Assembly: GCA_036273715.1 (NCBI GenBank)
Contig: DASUHB010000053.1
Coordinates: forward strand, 21,587-85,586
Direction of reading: 5' to 3'
DNA length: 64,000 bases
From: Gemmatimonadaceae bacterium
Lineage (GTDB): Bacteria; Gemmatimonadota; Gemmatimonadetes; Gemmatimonadales; Gemmatimonadaceae
Shown here: positions 27,011 to 37,003 of the stretch, piece by piece
How positions within the stretch are numbered: the first letter of the stretch is position 1
How the letters are laid out: each line of letters begins with the position of its first letter
Notes under the pieces: model-generated
Told to the model about the DNA's origin: nothing
Seen by the model: the letters and a program-made list of their open reading frames with translations, nothing else
The model's database searches: none
Program-made: the position numbers and the translations under genes

Positions 27011-27417
27011 GTGAGTATCCCTCGTCGGACTGTGCTGGGATGGCTATCCGGCGCATGATCGCGCAGGAGGTGCGCGCGCCGGGCTGGACTGCCGCGGGAA
27101 CGCGTGATGATTCTGCTTCCGGGAAGCACGCGCAAGAGGCGTTTCAACGGCGAAGTGCGGAACTTGCGGAACCGTATTCAGATCAACGTGTTGAGAATGA
27201 CGGGCCGAGGCTGCCTGGAGCGGTGTCCCCAATCGACCACGGCCACTGTCCAGCTGGACGGACGAATAGGTGGTCGCGGCTGCTGAAAACGCGTTGCACG
27301 GCAACAACTTGCGTCGCGGCACGACAGTCGCCATAGTGAGGGTGGGGCGTGGTGTCTTGGGCGCCCGTGGTTCCGTCGGCCAAGGCCGGTCGGCGAACTC
27401 GAGTTTAGGGAGGGGAC
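27011..27417. other. 407-bp intergenic region between divergent genes
   Basis: Separates the leftward Yip1 gene from the rightward DUF4384 gene. No plausible protein-coding frame: the long leftward frame here is an Arg/Pro-rich shadow. The base composition is similar to the flanks. The only supported element is GGGAGGGG at about 27407-27414, the ribosome site of the downstream gene. I could not find a convincing -35/-10 pair. Confidence 0.5.
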
Positions 27418-29007
27418 ATGCTCTCCGGTTTACTGGTTCCTTTGATGCTTGCTGGCGCCGCGACGGGCGGACCTCCGGCGCCGGCCCGCGCCAACGCTGC
27501 CGACCCAACTCCGTCGGTGCGCGTGACGCTCGATCGCAGCGTGTACCAACGAGGCGATCAGGCACATGTGCAAGTCGACGTGCGCGACGATGGTTACTTG
27601 GTGGTCTTCCAGGTTTCGCCGAGCGGACAGGTTCAGGTGCTGTTCCCGATCGATCCGACCGACGACGACATGGTGCACGGCGGCAAGAGCTACGAGATCG
27701 TGGGCCGCGATGGCGGGAGCGCGTTCACCGTGTCGTCGAACGATTCGGGCAACGGGATGGTCTACGCCGCGTGGTCGGCGCAGGCGTTCCAGTTCGACGA
27801 CTTCCAGCGCGACGGCCATTGGGACTACACGGTGATCGGCGACAGCGCGATGGCCACCGATCCGGAGACGGGCCTAACGAACCTCGTCGGCCGCATGGCG
27901 ACGGCGCACTTCGACTATGACCTGGCGTCGTACAGCACACAGCAGGTCGTGGCGTACGCGCGGCCTAACTACTACATGTACCAGGATTATGGGTACGATC
28001 CGTTCTATGATCCGTGGTACGATCCGTATTTCTACGGCTACGGGCCGTTCTACGGCGGCTTTATCACGATCGGCTTCGGGGATCCGTTCTTCTTCCGGCC
28101 GTTCTTCACGCCGTTCCCGCGCTCGGTGTTCTTCCCGCGGCCGTTCTTCAGCCGTCCGTTCTTCGCGTGCTTCGATTGCGGCGGTTTCGGTCGTCCGTTC
28201 ACCCCGTTCCGGTTCAAGGGCGGTTTCCCGGGCGGCAGGACGGTGGTGGGCGTTCAGTACCGTCCGCGCACAGGGTTCGGCGCGACCGGCTTCGCGCGGT
28301 CGCCTGGCGCGCGTTTCGCCGGCATGTCCTTTGGCGGCGTGCATGCGCTGAACCGCGGCGCCTTGCGTCCCGGGGATGGAGTGGGTGGCCGGCGTGTGCC
28401 GACGTCGCTGCGCATGCCTAACGGCGGCACGCGCATGGACGGACCGACGGTGTTCGGGCCGGGTCGTCGTCCGACCTTCACCGGTTCGCGATCGATTCCG
28501 AGCCGGCCGCGGTTCGAGCCGACGATGCGCCCGACGGAGCCGTTCCGTGGGACCGCGCAGCCGCGTGGCCGGGTCGCGGAGCCGTTCCATGGTACGTCGC
28601 AGCCGCGCGGGCGGGTCGTTGAGCCTCCGACGCGGGTGAACGCGCCGCGCGGCCGTCCGTTCGAAGCAACGCCGGAGCGTTCGGGTTTCCAGCGTGGTAC
28701 GCGGGTGGAGCCGGCGGAGCGCGTTCCGGCGCCGCGGATGGAATCGCCACGCGCGGAGCCGCCGCGGATGCAAGCGCCCCGTATGCAGTCGCCGCGCTTC
28801 GAGGGTGCGCGCTCGATGCCGCGGATGGAAGCGCCACGAGCGGCCGAGCCGCGTATGTCGGCGCCGCGTGAATCGGCGCCCCGCATGTCGGCGCCGCGGA
28901 TGTCTGCGCCGAGAATGTCTGCGCCGCGGATGTCGGCACCTCGCGGTGGCGGCGGCGGCGGTTGGCACGGTGGTGGCGGCGGTGGTGGTGGACACCACCA
29001 CCGGTAA
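27418..29007 (+). CDS. DUF4384 protein with aromatic and Arg/Pro-rich low-complexity tail
   Basis: A 529-residue exported protein. After a signal peptide (to about ARANA) is a DUF4384 domain (about 33-150: VRVTLDRSVYQRGDQAHVQV, GYLVVFQVSPSGQVQVLFPI). Next is a very aromatic stretch rich in Tyr, Phe, Asp and Pro (about 180-270: YDPFYDPWYDPYFYGYGPFY), then a basic tail of Pro-Arg pairs, with five near-identical M-S-A-P-R units (from about residue 480) and a Gly/His end. DUF4384 domains often occur in surface or secretion-linked proteins. The tail is probably disordered. The aromatic block and the repeats look prone to length change. Confidence 0.8.
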   Translation: MLSGLLVPLMLAGAATGGPPAPARANAADPTPSVRVTLDRSVYQRGDQAHVQVDVRDDGYLVVFQVSPSGQVQVLFPIDPTDDDMVHGGKSYEIVGRDGGSAFTVSSNDSGNGMVYAAWSAQAFQFDDFQRDGHWDYTVIGDSAMATDPETGLTNLVGRMATAHFDYDLASYSTQQVVAYARPNYYMYQDYGYDPFYDPWYDPYFYGYGPFYGGFITIGFGDPFFFRPFFTPFPRSVFFPRPFFSRPFFACFDCGGFGRPFTPFRFKGGFPGGRTVVGVQYRPRTGFGATGFARSPGARFAGMSFGGVHALNRGALRPGDGVGGRRVPTSLRMPNGGTRMDGPTVFGPGRRPTFTGSRSIPSRPRFEPTMRPTEPFRGTAQPRGRVAEPFHGTSQPRGRVVEPPTRVNAPRGRPFEATPERSGFQRGTRVEPAERVPAPRMESPRAEPPRMQAPRMQSPRFEGARSMPRMEAPRAAEPRMSAPRESAPRMSAPRMSAPRMSAPRMSAPRGGGGGGWHGGGGGGGGHHHR

Positions 29008-29071
29008 CCCCGGGGCCTGACGGAAGAGGGCGACGGCAACAGCCGTCGCCCTTTTTCGTCAGGCCTCGGGG
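29008..29071 (+). terminator. Nested terminator hairpin with T-run
   Basis: Begins right after the DUF4384 stop. Inner hairpin: 11-bp stem AGGGCGACGGC / GCCGTCGCCCT with an AACA loop, followed by TTTT (29027-29056), a textbook intrinsic terminator for the rightward gene. Outer arms CCCCGGGGCCTGACG (29008-29022) and CGTCAGGCCTCGGGG (29057-29071) pair with one G-T wobble and enclose it. The convergent GDPD gene stops 2 bp beyond. Confidence 0.85.
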
Positions 29072-29073
29072 GG

Positions 29074-29898
29074 TCAGTCGGCGCCGCCCGCGTCGCGGGC
29101 GGCGAGCATGGCGCCCGGCCGGTTTGTGATCACCCCCGCCACGCCCAGCTCCCACAACGACGTCGCAATCTCGGGATTGTCGATCACCCACACGTGCGTC
29201 GGACAGCCGATGCGGCGCGCGGCCGCGGCCAGCATCCGCATTGGGATCGGGATGCCGTTGAATCGCGTCGGAATCGTGAGCGCGCGATACCGTGACGGAC
29301 GCGCGGCCCGTCCCACGAAGGCGCGACTCAGGAGCGACAGCGTCTCGGCCCGCGAGGCGCTGCGAATCCACGGCGGCGCATCGAACGGCGCCAGCGCGCG
29401 CTCGTCGAACGACGCCACGACGCAGCGGGATATCGCGCCCGACTCGGTGATCACGCGCTTCACCGCGTGGGCTGCCGCGACCGCCTTGATCTCGACGATG
29501 ACCGGCGTCTCCGCGAACATGCCTAACACTTCGGCCAGGAGCGGCACGCGCACGCCGAGTCCGTGAAACGGAAACGTCGCGCCGCGATCGGTGGTGAACC
29601 GAGCGCCGGCATCGGCGTCGCGAAACGCCGCGTACGGCATCAGTCTCACCACGCCGCGGCGGTCGGTGGTTCGGTCGAGCGTCGGGTCGTGGATGACGAC
29701 CGGCTGATCGTCGGCGGTGACGTGCACGTCGAGCTCGAGCGCTTCGGCGCCGAACGCGGCCGCGCGCTCGAACCCGACCAACGTGTTCTCGGGGGCGAAC
29801 GCCGACGCGCCGCGATGCGCGATCACCGGGTGCGCCCCGGCGTCGAGGAGCACGGCAGCCGTCGCGGTCACAACGGAAGCCTGAGACGCGCCTCGCAT
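29074..29898 (-). CDS. Glycerophosphodiester phosphodiesterase
   Basis: A 274-residue GDPD-family TIM barrel. Motifs: HPVIAHRGASAFAPENTLVG (catalytic His and Arg), ALELDVHVTADDQPVVIHDP with the E-x-D metal pair and the second His, VIVEIKA, and the closing GVAGVITNRPG. It hydrolyses deacylated phospholipids to glycerol-3-phosphate and an alcohol. No signal peptide is evident, so it is likely cytoplasmic. It starts 31 bp inside the upstream kinase gene, so it is part of that leftward operon; recycling lipid head groups fits an envelope-linked unit. Confidence 0.92.
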   Translation of the reverse strand: MRGASQASVVTATAAVLLDAGAHPVIAHRGASAFAPENTLVGFERAAAFGAEALELDVHVTADDQPVVIHDPTLDRTTDRRGVVRLMPYAAFRDADAGARFTTDRGATFPFHGLGVRVPLLAEVLGMFAETPVIVEIKAVAAAHAVKRVITESGAISRCVVASFDERALAPFDAPPWIRSASRAETLSLLSRAFVGRAARPSRYRALTIPTRFNGIPIPMRMLAAAARRIGCPTHVWVIDNPEIATSLWELGVAGVITNRPGAMLAARDAGGAD

Positions 29899-31235
29899 CC
29901 GTGCGCGTCGCGGCGGTTCTCGAGTGTCAGCGCGCCGCCGTGCGCTTCGGCGATCTGCCGGCTCAGCGCCAGCCCGATGCCCGATCCGTTAGGCTTGGTG
30001 GTGAAAAACGGCACGAACAGGTTGGCCGTGTCCGACACGCCGAGCCCGTCGTCGCGCACCCAGACCTCCAGCGTCGCGCCGTTGCGCGTCCAGCCGACCG
30101 TCACCCCGCCGTGCGTCTCGAGCGATGCGTCAGCCGCATTGCGCACGAGATTGATGAGCAGCTGGTCCAACTGATCGCCGTCGGCCGAAATCGTGATCGG
30201 GGGACCGGTGGCGATCTGCACGTGGAGGCGCGTCTCCAGATGCGCGACGCGCCGCACCCATTGTTCCACGTCCACCGGCCGTGGTTGCGGATTCGGCAGT
30301 CGCGCGAGCAAGGCGTACGCGGCCATGAACCGGCTGAGCGATTCGCTCCGGCCCGCGATCACGGCCAGGCCGTCGCCCAGATCGTCGCGCCAGTCGCCGG
30401 GCAGCGTTGGGCGCGACAACAGGTCGCGCAAACTCGCGGCGATCGACTTGATCGGCGCCAGCGAGTTGTTGATCTCGTGTCCCAGCACGCGAATGAGGCG
30501 CTGCCACGCTTGCCGCTCTTCTTCTCGCAGCGCGCGGCTCAGGTCCGACAGCACGACCAGCTGGTGCGGAAGCCCGTCCTGACGAAAACTGCCGCGCCGG
30601 AGCTGCCACTTGCCGCGACCGCCGGGGAAGTCGAGGTCCACCGTGCGCTCGGCCTCGCCGCGCAGGCATTCGGCCAGGCCTAACGCAGCCGACGTGCGCC
30701 CCAGCAATCGCTCGGCCGGCTGGTCGAGCAGGCGCACACCGCCGCCGTTCACCAGGCGCAGCGCGCGATGCTCGTCGAACGCGAAGATGGCGACGTCGAT
30801 CTCCGCCATCACCGTGCGCAAGAGCGCCGTCGCCTCGAGTGCACCGAGGCGCTGCGAGCGCAGCGTCTCGCCGAGGGTGTTGACCTCGAGAAGCGCGAGA
30901 CCAAGGGCGTCGTCCTCGCGCGCACCGCGCGCGCGAATCGAGAAGTCGCCCTCACGCAAGGCGGCGAGCATGTTTGAAATCGTCTGCAACGGACGCACCA
31001 CTCGCTCCCGCAGCGCGAGCGCTACGCCGAGCCAGGCGCCGACGACGATGATGGTGAGCGTCCAGCGCAGCCGGTCCGAGTAGTCGCCGGTCCAGAGCAG
31101 CGCCAGGGCGACGACCCCGCCAGGTGTTCCGGCGAGCAGCGCAAGGAGGAGAATCCGTCGCTCGAATGCCGACGGCTGCGCCGGACCCGAATGCGTCGTT
31201 AGGCTGGTGGCGTGTGGCGGGCGCTCAGAGGCCAT
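29868..31235 (-). CDS. NtrY-like sensor histidine kinase
   Basis: A 455-residue kinase with two membrane helices (about 28-49 and 57-76) separated by a few residues, so no real periplasmic sensor. Then HAMP (about 77-128), a degenerate PAS (about 140-235), HisKA with His253 in LGHEINNSLAPIKS, and HATPase (LINLVRNAADAS, VRDDGLGV, GSGIGLALSRQI). The GHE-[IL]-N-N-S-L phospho-acceptor motif is the NtrY/NtrB type paired with sigma-54 activators. It overlaps the NtrC-type regulator by 11 bp. The missing periplasmic domain suggests that it senses membrane state. Confidence 0.92.
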   Translation of the reverse strand: MASERPPHATSLTTHSGPAQPSAFERRILLLALLAGTPGGVVALALLWTGDYSDRLRWTLTIIVVGAWLGVALALRERVVRPLQTISNMLAALREGDFSIRARGAREDDALGLALLEVNTLGETLRSQRLGALEATALLRTVMAEIDVAIFAFDEHRALRLVNGGGVRLLDQPAERLLGRTSAALGLAECLRGEAERTVDLDFPGGRGKWQLRRGSFRQDGLPHQLVVLSDLSRALREEERQAWQRLIRVLGHEINNSLAPIKSIAASLRDLLSRPTLPGDWRDDLGDGLAVIAGRSESLSRFMAAYALLARLPNPQPRPVDVEQWVRRVAHLETRLHVQIATGPPITISADGDQLDQLLINLVRNAADASLETHGGVTVGWTRNGATLEVWVRDDGLGVSDTANLFVPFFTTKPNGSGIGLALSRQIAEAHGGALTLENRRDAHGCEARLRLPL

Positions 31236-32604
31236 GCGTTGAGAGCCGGCGATAGAGCGCGCTCCGGCTCAGTCCCAGCGCTTTGGCCGCCTGGCTCACG
31301 TTTCCGTCGTAGCGGGTGAGCGCCTTCTGGATGAGCACGCGCTCCGCTTCCTCGAGCGTCAACTCCTCGTACCGCGACGCCGCACCCTGCGCGCCCGGAC
31401 GCAGCGCGAGGTCGGCGGCGCGAACGGTGTCACCCTGGGCCAGGAGCACGGCGCGCTCGATCGCATGGTCGAGCTCGCGGATGTTGCCGGGCCACGAATG
31501 ATCCAGCAGCGCCTGCATCGCCGCCGCGTCGAAGCCGCCGAGCGTTTTCTGATAGCGCGAGGCGTGTCGCTTGAGGAAGTGGATGGCGAGGGCAGGGATG
31601 TCCTCGCGCCGCTCGCGGACCGGCGGCAGGTGGATTTCGATCGTGTTCAGGCGGAACAACAAGTCCTCGCGAAAGCGGCCGGCGCCGGTTTCGGCGTGGA
31701 GGTCGACGTTGGTCGCCGACACGATGCGCGCGTTGACGGCGTGCGGGCGCGACGAGCCGACGCGCTCCACCTCGCCGGTTTGCAGCACGCGGAGCAGCTT
31801 CGCCTGCAAGGCCAGCGAAATGTTGGCGATCTCATCGAGAAACAGCGTGCCCCGATCGGCGAGCTCGAAGCGGCCCACGCGGTCGGTTTTCGCGTCGGTG
31901 AAGGCGCCTTTCACGTGGCCGAAGAGCTCGCTCTCGAACACGCCCTCGGACAGGCCGCCCATGTTGACGGCCACGAACGTGTGTCCCGATCGCGGCGACA
32001 CCGCGTGCAGCCACCGCGCGACCATCTCTTTGCCGGTGCCGTGCTCGCCGGTGACGAGCACGTTGGCATCGGACGGCCCGATGCGCTCCATGAGCTGCAG
32101 CACCGGACGCATGCGCGGCGACGCCGCGATGAGGTTGGGCACGCCGTCCTTGCGGAGCAGCGCGTTCTCGCCCTCGAGGCGCATGGTGCGGCGAATGGCT
32201 TTGCCTAACTCGAGCTGCGAGCGCAGCGTCGCCATGAGACGCGCGTTGTCCCACGGTTTTTCGATGTAGTCCCACGCGCCCTGGCGCATCGCCTCGACGG
32301 CGCCGTCGACGCTGCCCCAGGCCGTCATGACGATGATGGGCAGCGTGCGGTCGAGCTCGCGGAGGCGCGGCAGGAGGTCGAGGCCCTCGCGGCCCGACGT
32401 GGTGTCGCGGGTGTAATTGAGGTCCATGATCACGGCGTCGAAATCGCGTTCTTCGACGGCCGCGGCGACGCTGCCGACCGAGCGCGCGGTCTCGATTTGG
32501 AATCCCTCGCCCTTGAGCATCAGCCGCAACGCCTCGAGCACGTCCGGCTGGTCGTCGGCGATGAGAATGCGGAGCGGAATCTCGGGTGCGGTGAGTGAAC
32601 TCAC
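31225..32604 (-). CDS. NtrC-family sigma-54-dependent response regulator
   Basis: A 459-residue regulator. Receiver domain with acidic pair Asp17-Asp18, phospho-acceptor Asp61 and Lys115. AAA+ domain with Walker A GEHGTGKE, the sigma-54 contact loop GAFTDA and Walker B GTLFLDE. C-terminal Fis-type helix-turn-helix (NVSQAAKALGLSRSALYRRL). The contact loop has Asp where classical activators have Gly (GAFTGA); I recall a branch of NtrC-like proteins with GAFTDA next to NtrY-like kinases, so this is probably functional. It is in one operon with an ABC exporter and likely activates the sigma-54 promoter proposed at 38357. Confidence 0.93.
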   Translation of the reverse strand: MSSLTAPEIPLRILIADDQPDVLEALRLMLKGEGFQIETARSVGSVAAAVEERDFDAVIMDLNYTRDTTSGREGLDLLPRLRELDRTLPIIVMTAWGSVDGAVEAMRQGAWDYIEKPWDNARLMATLRSQLELGKAIRRTMRLEGENALLRKDGVPNLIAASPRMRPVLQLMERIGPSDANVLVTGEHGTGKEMVARWLHAVSPRSGHTFVAVNMGGLSEGVFESELFGHVKGAFTDAKTDRVGRFELADRGTLFLDEIANISLALQAKLLRVLQTGEVERVGSSRPHAVNARIVSATNVDLHAETGAGRFREDLLFRLNTIEIHLPPVRERREDIPALAIHFLKRHASRYQKTLGGFDAAAMQALLDHSWPGNIRELDHAIERAVLLAQGDTVRAADLALRPGAQGAASRYEELTLEEAERVLIQKALTRYDGNVSQAAKALGLSRSALYRRLSTHGL

Positions 32605-32629
32605 GGGTGCCTAACGCAAGGGCGTGCGG

Positions 32630-33382
32630 TCAAACGATCCAGCCGTCCTTGAGATTGATGATGCGGTTGCCGTAGGCCGCGTTTGTCTCCGAGTGCGTCA
32701 CCTGGATGATCGTGGTGCCCTGTTGGTTGAGCCGCGTGAACAGCTCCATGATCTCGGCGCCCTGGCTCGAGTGCAGGTTGCCGGTGGGCTCGTCCGCCAG
32801 AATAAGGCGAGGACTCGCGATCACGGCTCGCGCCACGGCGACGAGCTGCTGTTGCCCGCCCGAGAGCTGGCGCGGATACAAGTCCTTCTTGCCGACGATC
32901 TGGAAGCGGTCGAGCGTGTCGGCGACCATCGCTTCGCGCTCGCTCTTCTTGATGTTCCGGTACGACAACGGAATGTCGAGGTTCTCGGCGACGGTGAGGT
33001 CGTCGATGAGGTGGTACTGTTGGAACACGAAGCCGATGTACTGCTTGTTGAGCGCGACGCGCTCCTTGATCGTGTAGGTGTGCACCGGGTGGCCCAAGAA
33101 CCAGAATTCGCCGGTCCACGCGCTGTCGAGCATACCGACGACGCTCAGGATCGTGGACTTGCCCGCGCCCGACGGCCCCATGATGGACACGAACTCGCCG
33201 GGTTTGACGTCGATGCTCACGCGCCTGAGCACGAACACCTGTCCGTTCCCGACGGGATAGGACTTGTCGATGTTGCGTGTGGAGATGAGCATCAGATCCG
33301 CGGCGGGCGCGTCCGGCTGCATCTCGGATGCAGCCGGGATTTCGTGTCGAGCGCCGCCGAACAGTGATTTGAGAGAGGCCAT
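32630..33382 (-). CDS. ABC transporter ATP-binding protein (MacB/LolD class), second ATPase of the operon
   Basis: A 250-residue ATPase: Walker A GPSGAGKST (69-77), Q-loop FVFQQYHLI, signature LSGGQQQLVAVARA, Walker B LILADEPTG and switch His in VTHSE. The signature ends QQL instead of the usual QQR. A 35-residue leader precedes the domain. The start is the ATG at 33382 (MASLKSLF). It lies directly downstream of the ADOP permease and upstream of the NtrC-type gene. Class members power lipoprotein or small-molecule export with MacB/LolCE-type permeases. Confidence 0.92.
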   Translation of the reverse strand: MASLKSLFGGARHEIPAASEMQPDAPAADLMLISTRNIDKSYPVGNGQVFVLRRVSIDVKPGEFVSIMGPSGAGKSTILSVVGMLDSAWTGEFWFLGHPVHTYTIKERVALNKQYIGFVFQQYHLIDDLTVAENLDIPLSYRNIKKSEREAMVADTLDRFQIVGKKDLYPRQLSGGQQQLVAVARAVIASPRLILADEPTGNLHSSQGAEIMELFTRLNQQGTTIIQVTHSETNAAYGNRIINLKDGWIV

Positions 33383-33427
33383 GGGGGTCTCGAGAGTCCG
33401 CAAAGGTGATGCTTTAATGGTAACCTG

Positions 33428-35902
33428 TCATTCGGCTCGCAACGCCACCATGGGGTCGACGTGAGAGGCGCGATACGCCGGGAGCCAGGCCGCAACGATC
33501 GCCGTGCCAACGAGGACGAGGACGACGGCCACGATGCTGGATGGATCGGCGGCGCCCACCTGATAGAGCAGATGCGTGATGAGACGGGCGGACGCGAGCG
33601 CGCCGACGAGCCCGATGGCGAGCCCGCCTAACGTGAGGACGAGTGCGCGGCGGAGCACCATGGCGAGCACGCTGCGCCGCTGGGCGCCCAGGGCCATGCG
33701 GAGGCCGAGCTCGCGCGTGCGCTGGCCCACCAGATAGGACATGAGGCCGTAGAGCCCGATCGCGGCAAGGACGAGAGCGAGCAATCCGAACACGCTGAAC
33801 ATGGACGCGCCGAGGAGCCGGGGTTGCAGCTGCGGGCGCTGGATCTCGGTGAACGACTTGACCTCGATGTACGGCAGGCCCGGCGCGAGCGCCGACAGTG
33901 CGCGTCGCACGTTGGTGACGGCTGCCGCCGGATCGCCTGTCGTGCGGACGAGAATGTTCATCGATCCGTTGCGCGCCGTGACGGGCGTCCAGAACGACTG
34001 GCGCTGCGTCTCGACGATGCTGGAGTACTTGGCGTTGGCGGCGACGCCGACGACGCTGTAGCACACCCACTTGCCGGCCTCATCCTGCATGTCGACGCAG
34101 TGGCCTAACGCGGTCTTGCCGGGCCACATCCGCTTGGCGAACGCCTGATTCACGATCACGACGTGGGCGTTCGACTCCATGTCGGCGACGGTGAAATCGC
34201 GACCGGCGATGAGCGGCGTTCCGATCGTCGCGAAGTAGTGCGGGCCTCCGTTCCAACTCAGGGCGGCGTCGGGTCCGGTCATCGCATTCATGAGATCGGT
34301 CGCGTCGGACATCGAATGCGTCGGTGTGGCGGCATCAGGCACCCGAAAATCATTGACCATGAGCACGCCGGTCACGGGCACCGTGGTGGTCATCGATGCG
34401 CTTCGGATGCCGGGTAACGTCTCGAGTCGTTGGCGCGCGAGCTCATCGAACCGCGCGCTGGCGCTGTCCTTGTACCCGACCACGGAGAGGTCGACCGACA
34501 CGGCGAGCAGATGCTGCGCGTCCATGCCGAGGTCGACGGATTCGATGTTTCGGAGGCTGTGCACGAACATGCCGGCGCCGGTGAGGAGGACCACGGCCAG
34601 CGCGATCTGCACGATCATGAGGCTGGTACGGAGGCGGGAGCGCCGGTCGATGCCTTCGCGCGCGCCTTCCTTGAGCGCGCCGGCCACGTCGGCGCGGGTG
34701 GCCGCCCACGCAGGCACGAGGCCGAACACCAGGCCGCAGCCGATGGCCGCGGCGGAGGTGAACACCAGCACGCGTCCCTGGGCGAAGAAGCTGAGCGGTG
34801 GGAGTCCGACGGCGGGCACGAGGTCCGAGCCCCAGAAGGCGAGCACCAGCCCGGCGCCTGCGCCTAACAGGGCGAGGGCGATGCTCTCGACGAGCAGTTG
34901 GCGGGTCAAGCGCGCGCCGGTGGCGCCGAGGGACAGCCGCACCGCGATTTCCTTGCGCCTAACGGTAGCGCGGGCCAGGAGGAGGTTCGCGGTGTTGGCG
35001 CAGGCGATGGCGAGCACGAGCCCGGCCGCGAGCGCCAGCCAGCGCGCAATGCGTGCGCTGTCGGAGGTGCTCGGGCCGCGGGCCGCGAGAATCGGTCCGA
35101 GGGTCAGGCGAAGATACGACGGCGCGGATTGCTTGCCGGCGCCGGAGAGGCCGGCGTGTCGGTAGATCGATTCCATCTCCGAACGGGCCGCTTCGCGGGT
35201 CACGCCTGGCTTGAGCCGCGCGACGATCGACAGCCAGAACGCATTGTTCGACGTCAGGTACATGCTCGGATAGCCGACCAGCGACGAGTGCGAGACCGTG
35301 ATCCATACGTCCGCGTTGTCGGCATCCACGCCATGGAAGTCGGTGGGCGCGACGCCGATGATCGTGTACTGGTGCCCGTCGAGCACGATCTGTTTGCCGA
35401 TCACCTGTGGATCGCCGCCGTACGCCCGCTGCCAGTACGCATGGCTGATGACGGCGGTCGGGGGGCTGCCGGGACCGGCGTCATCTTCGGCCGCGAAGAG
35501 GCGGCCGAGCGCAGGCTGGACGCGGAGGACCGAGAAGAAGTTCCCGGACACGAGGTAGCCGTCCACGTGCCGCGCCGCGCTGCCGAGGCCGGCGCTCAGG
35601 CCTAACGAGGAAAACGCGGCGACGCCGGACAGCGATTTCGCGCCGTCGCGCCATGCCTGATAGGTGAGATACGAGACGGCCGGGGAGTTGATGAGCATCG
35701 TGTACTTGGCGCGCTCGTCGATGTACGGCCGGACGATGCCGGAGGGTTCGCCGACGCCGGCCGGCGGCCGAAAAAACAGCGAGTCGACGATGCCGAAGAC
35801 GGTGCTGGTGGCGCCGATGCCTAACGCCAGGCAGAGGATGGCGGCGGCGGTGAAGCCCGGCGTCCGGCGGAGGGAGCGAAGCGCGAACACGAGATCGGAC
35901 AT
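33428..35902 (-). CDS. ADOP/MacB-type ABC transporter permease
   Basis: An 824-residue permease with duplicated architecture: a first half with a membrane helix (FTAAAILCLALGIGATSTVF), a periplasmic MacB_PCD domain (about 45-245) and an FtsX domain (about 275-400). The second half has another helix (TSLMIVQIALAVVLLTGAGM), a second periplasmic domain and a closing FtsX domain (LLALVLAAIGLYGLMSYLVG, then ELGLRMALGAQRRSVLAMVL). It is typical of ADOP permeases of Acidobacteriota and Gemmatimonadota, thought to export peptides or lipids. The basic cytoplasmic leader of stand-alone ADOPs is absent. Neighbours supply two ATPases and an adaptor. Confidence 0.93.
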   Translation of the reverse strand: MSDLVFALRSLRRTPGFTAAAILCLALGIGATSTVFGIVDSLFFRPPAGVGEPSGIVRPYIDERAKYTMLINSPAVSYLTYQAWRDGAKSLSGVAAFSSLGLSAGLGSAARHVDGYLVSGNFFSVLRVQPALGRLFAAEDDAGPGSPPTAVISHAYWQRAYGGDPQVIGKQIVLDGHQYTIIGVAPTDFHGVDADNADVWITVSHSSLVGYPSMYLTSNNAFWLSIVARLKPGVTREAARSEMESIYRHAGLSGAGKQSAPSYLRLTLGPILAARGPSTSDSARIARWLALAAGLVLAIACANTANLLLARATVRRKEIAVRLSLGATGARLTRQLLVESIALALLGAGAGLVLAFWGSDLVPAVGLPPLSFFAQGRVLVFTSAAAIGCGLVFGLVPAWAATRADVAGALKEGAREGIDRRSRLRTSLMIVQIALAVVLLTGAGMFVHSLRNIESVDLGMDAQHLLAVSVDLSVVGYKDSASARFDELARQRLETLPGIRSASMTTTVPVTGVLMVNDFRVPDAATPTHSMSDATDLMNAMTGPDAALSWNGGPHYFATIGTPLIAGRDFTVADMESNAHVVIVNQAFAKRMWPGKTALGHCVDMQDEAGKWVCYSVVGVAANAKYSSIVETQRQSFWTPVTARNGSMNILVRTTGDPAAAVTNVRRALSALAPGLPYIEVKSFTEIQRPQLQPRLLGASMFSVFGLLALVLAAIGLYGLMSYLVGQRTRELGLRMALGAQRRSVLAMVLRRALVLTLGGLAIGLVGALASARLITHLLYQVGAADPSSIVAVVLVLVGTAIVAAWLPAYRASHVDPMVALRAE

Positions 35903-35916
35903 GGCGGCTCCGGGGC

Positions 35917-36128
35917 AGCGGCGGCTCGCGCCGCCTGGGGGAAGCGGGGACAGGTCCCCTGAGGAAAGCCGGCGGCCTAACGGCCACCGGAGGGCGGAGG
36001 CGTGCGGGTTCCCCCGTCGGGCCGCGATCCCCGGACCGCTCCCGACATCCCGCCGGCCGTTGTTAGGCGGCCGTCTCTCCCGGGGGCGGTGACGCCCCCG
36101 CGTCCCTCAGGCGGCGCGAGCCGCCGCT
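35917..36128. repeat. 212-nt structured element bounded by 26-nt inverted repeats
   Basis: Fills the 236-bp gap inside the export operon. The ends, 35917-35942 and 36103-36128, are inverted copies matching at 25 of 26 positions. Inside each end is a further perfect hairpin: GGGGAC-AG-GTCCCC at 35946-35959 and CGGGGGCG-GTGA-CGCCCCCG at 36081-36100. Further in, one GCCTAAC and one GTTAGGC heptamer lie in opposite orientation. The RNA could fold as a closed multi-branched stem between the ATPase stop and the permease start. It may be a mobile palindromic repeat or a message-stabilising element. Confidence 0.65.
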
Positions 36129-36138
36129 TTCCGTTGTC

Positions 36139-36939
<801 letters not shown>

Positions 36940-37003
36940 GGGGAGGCCGGGGTCGAGGTTGGATGCGTACGCTGAGTGCTCGGCTGAAACTGGTCGTACT
37001 CGA

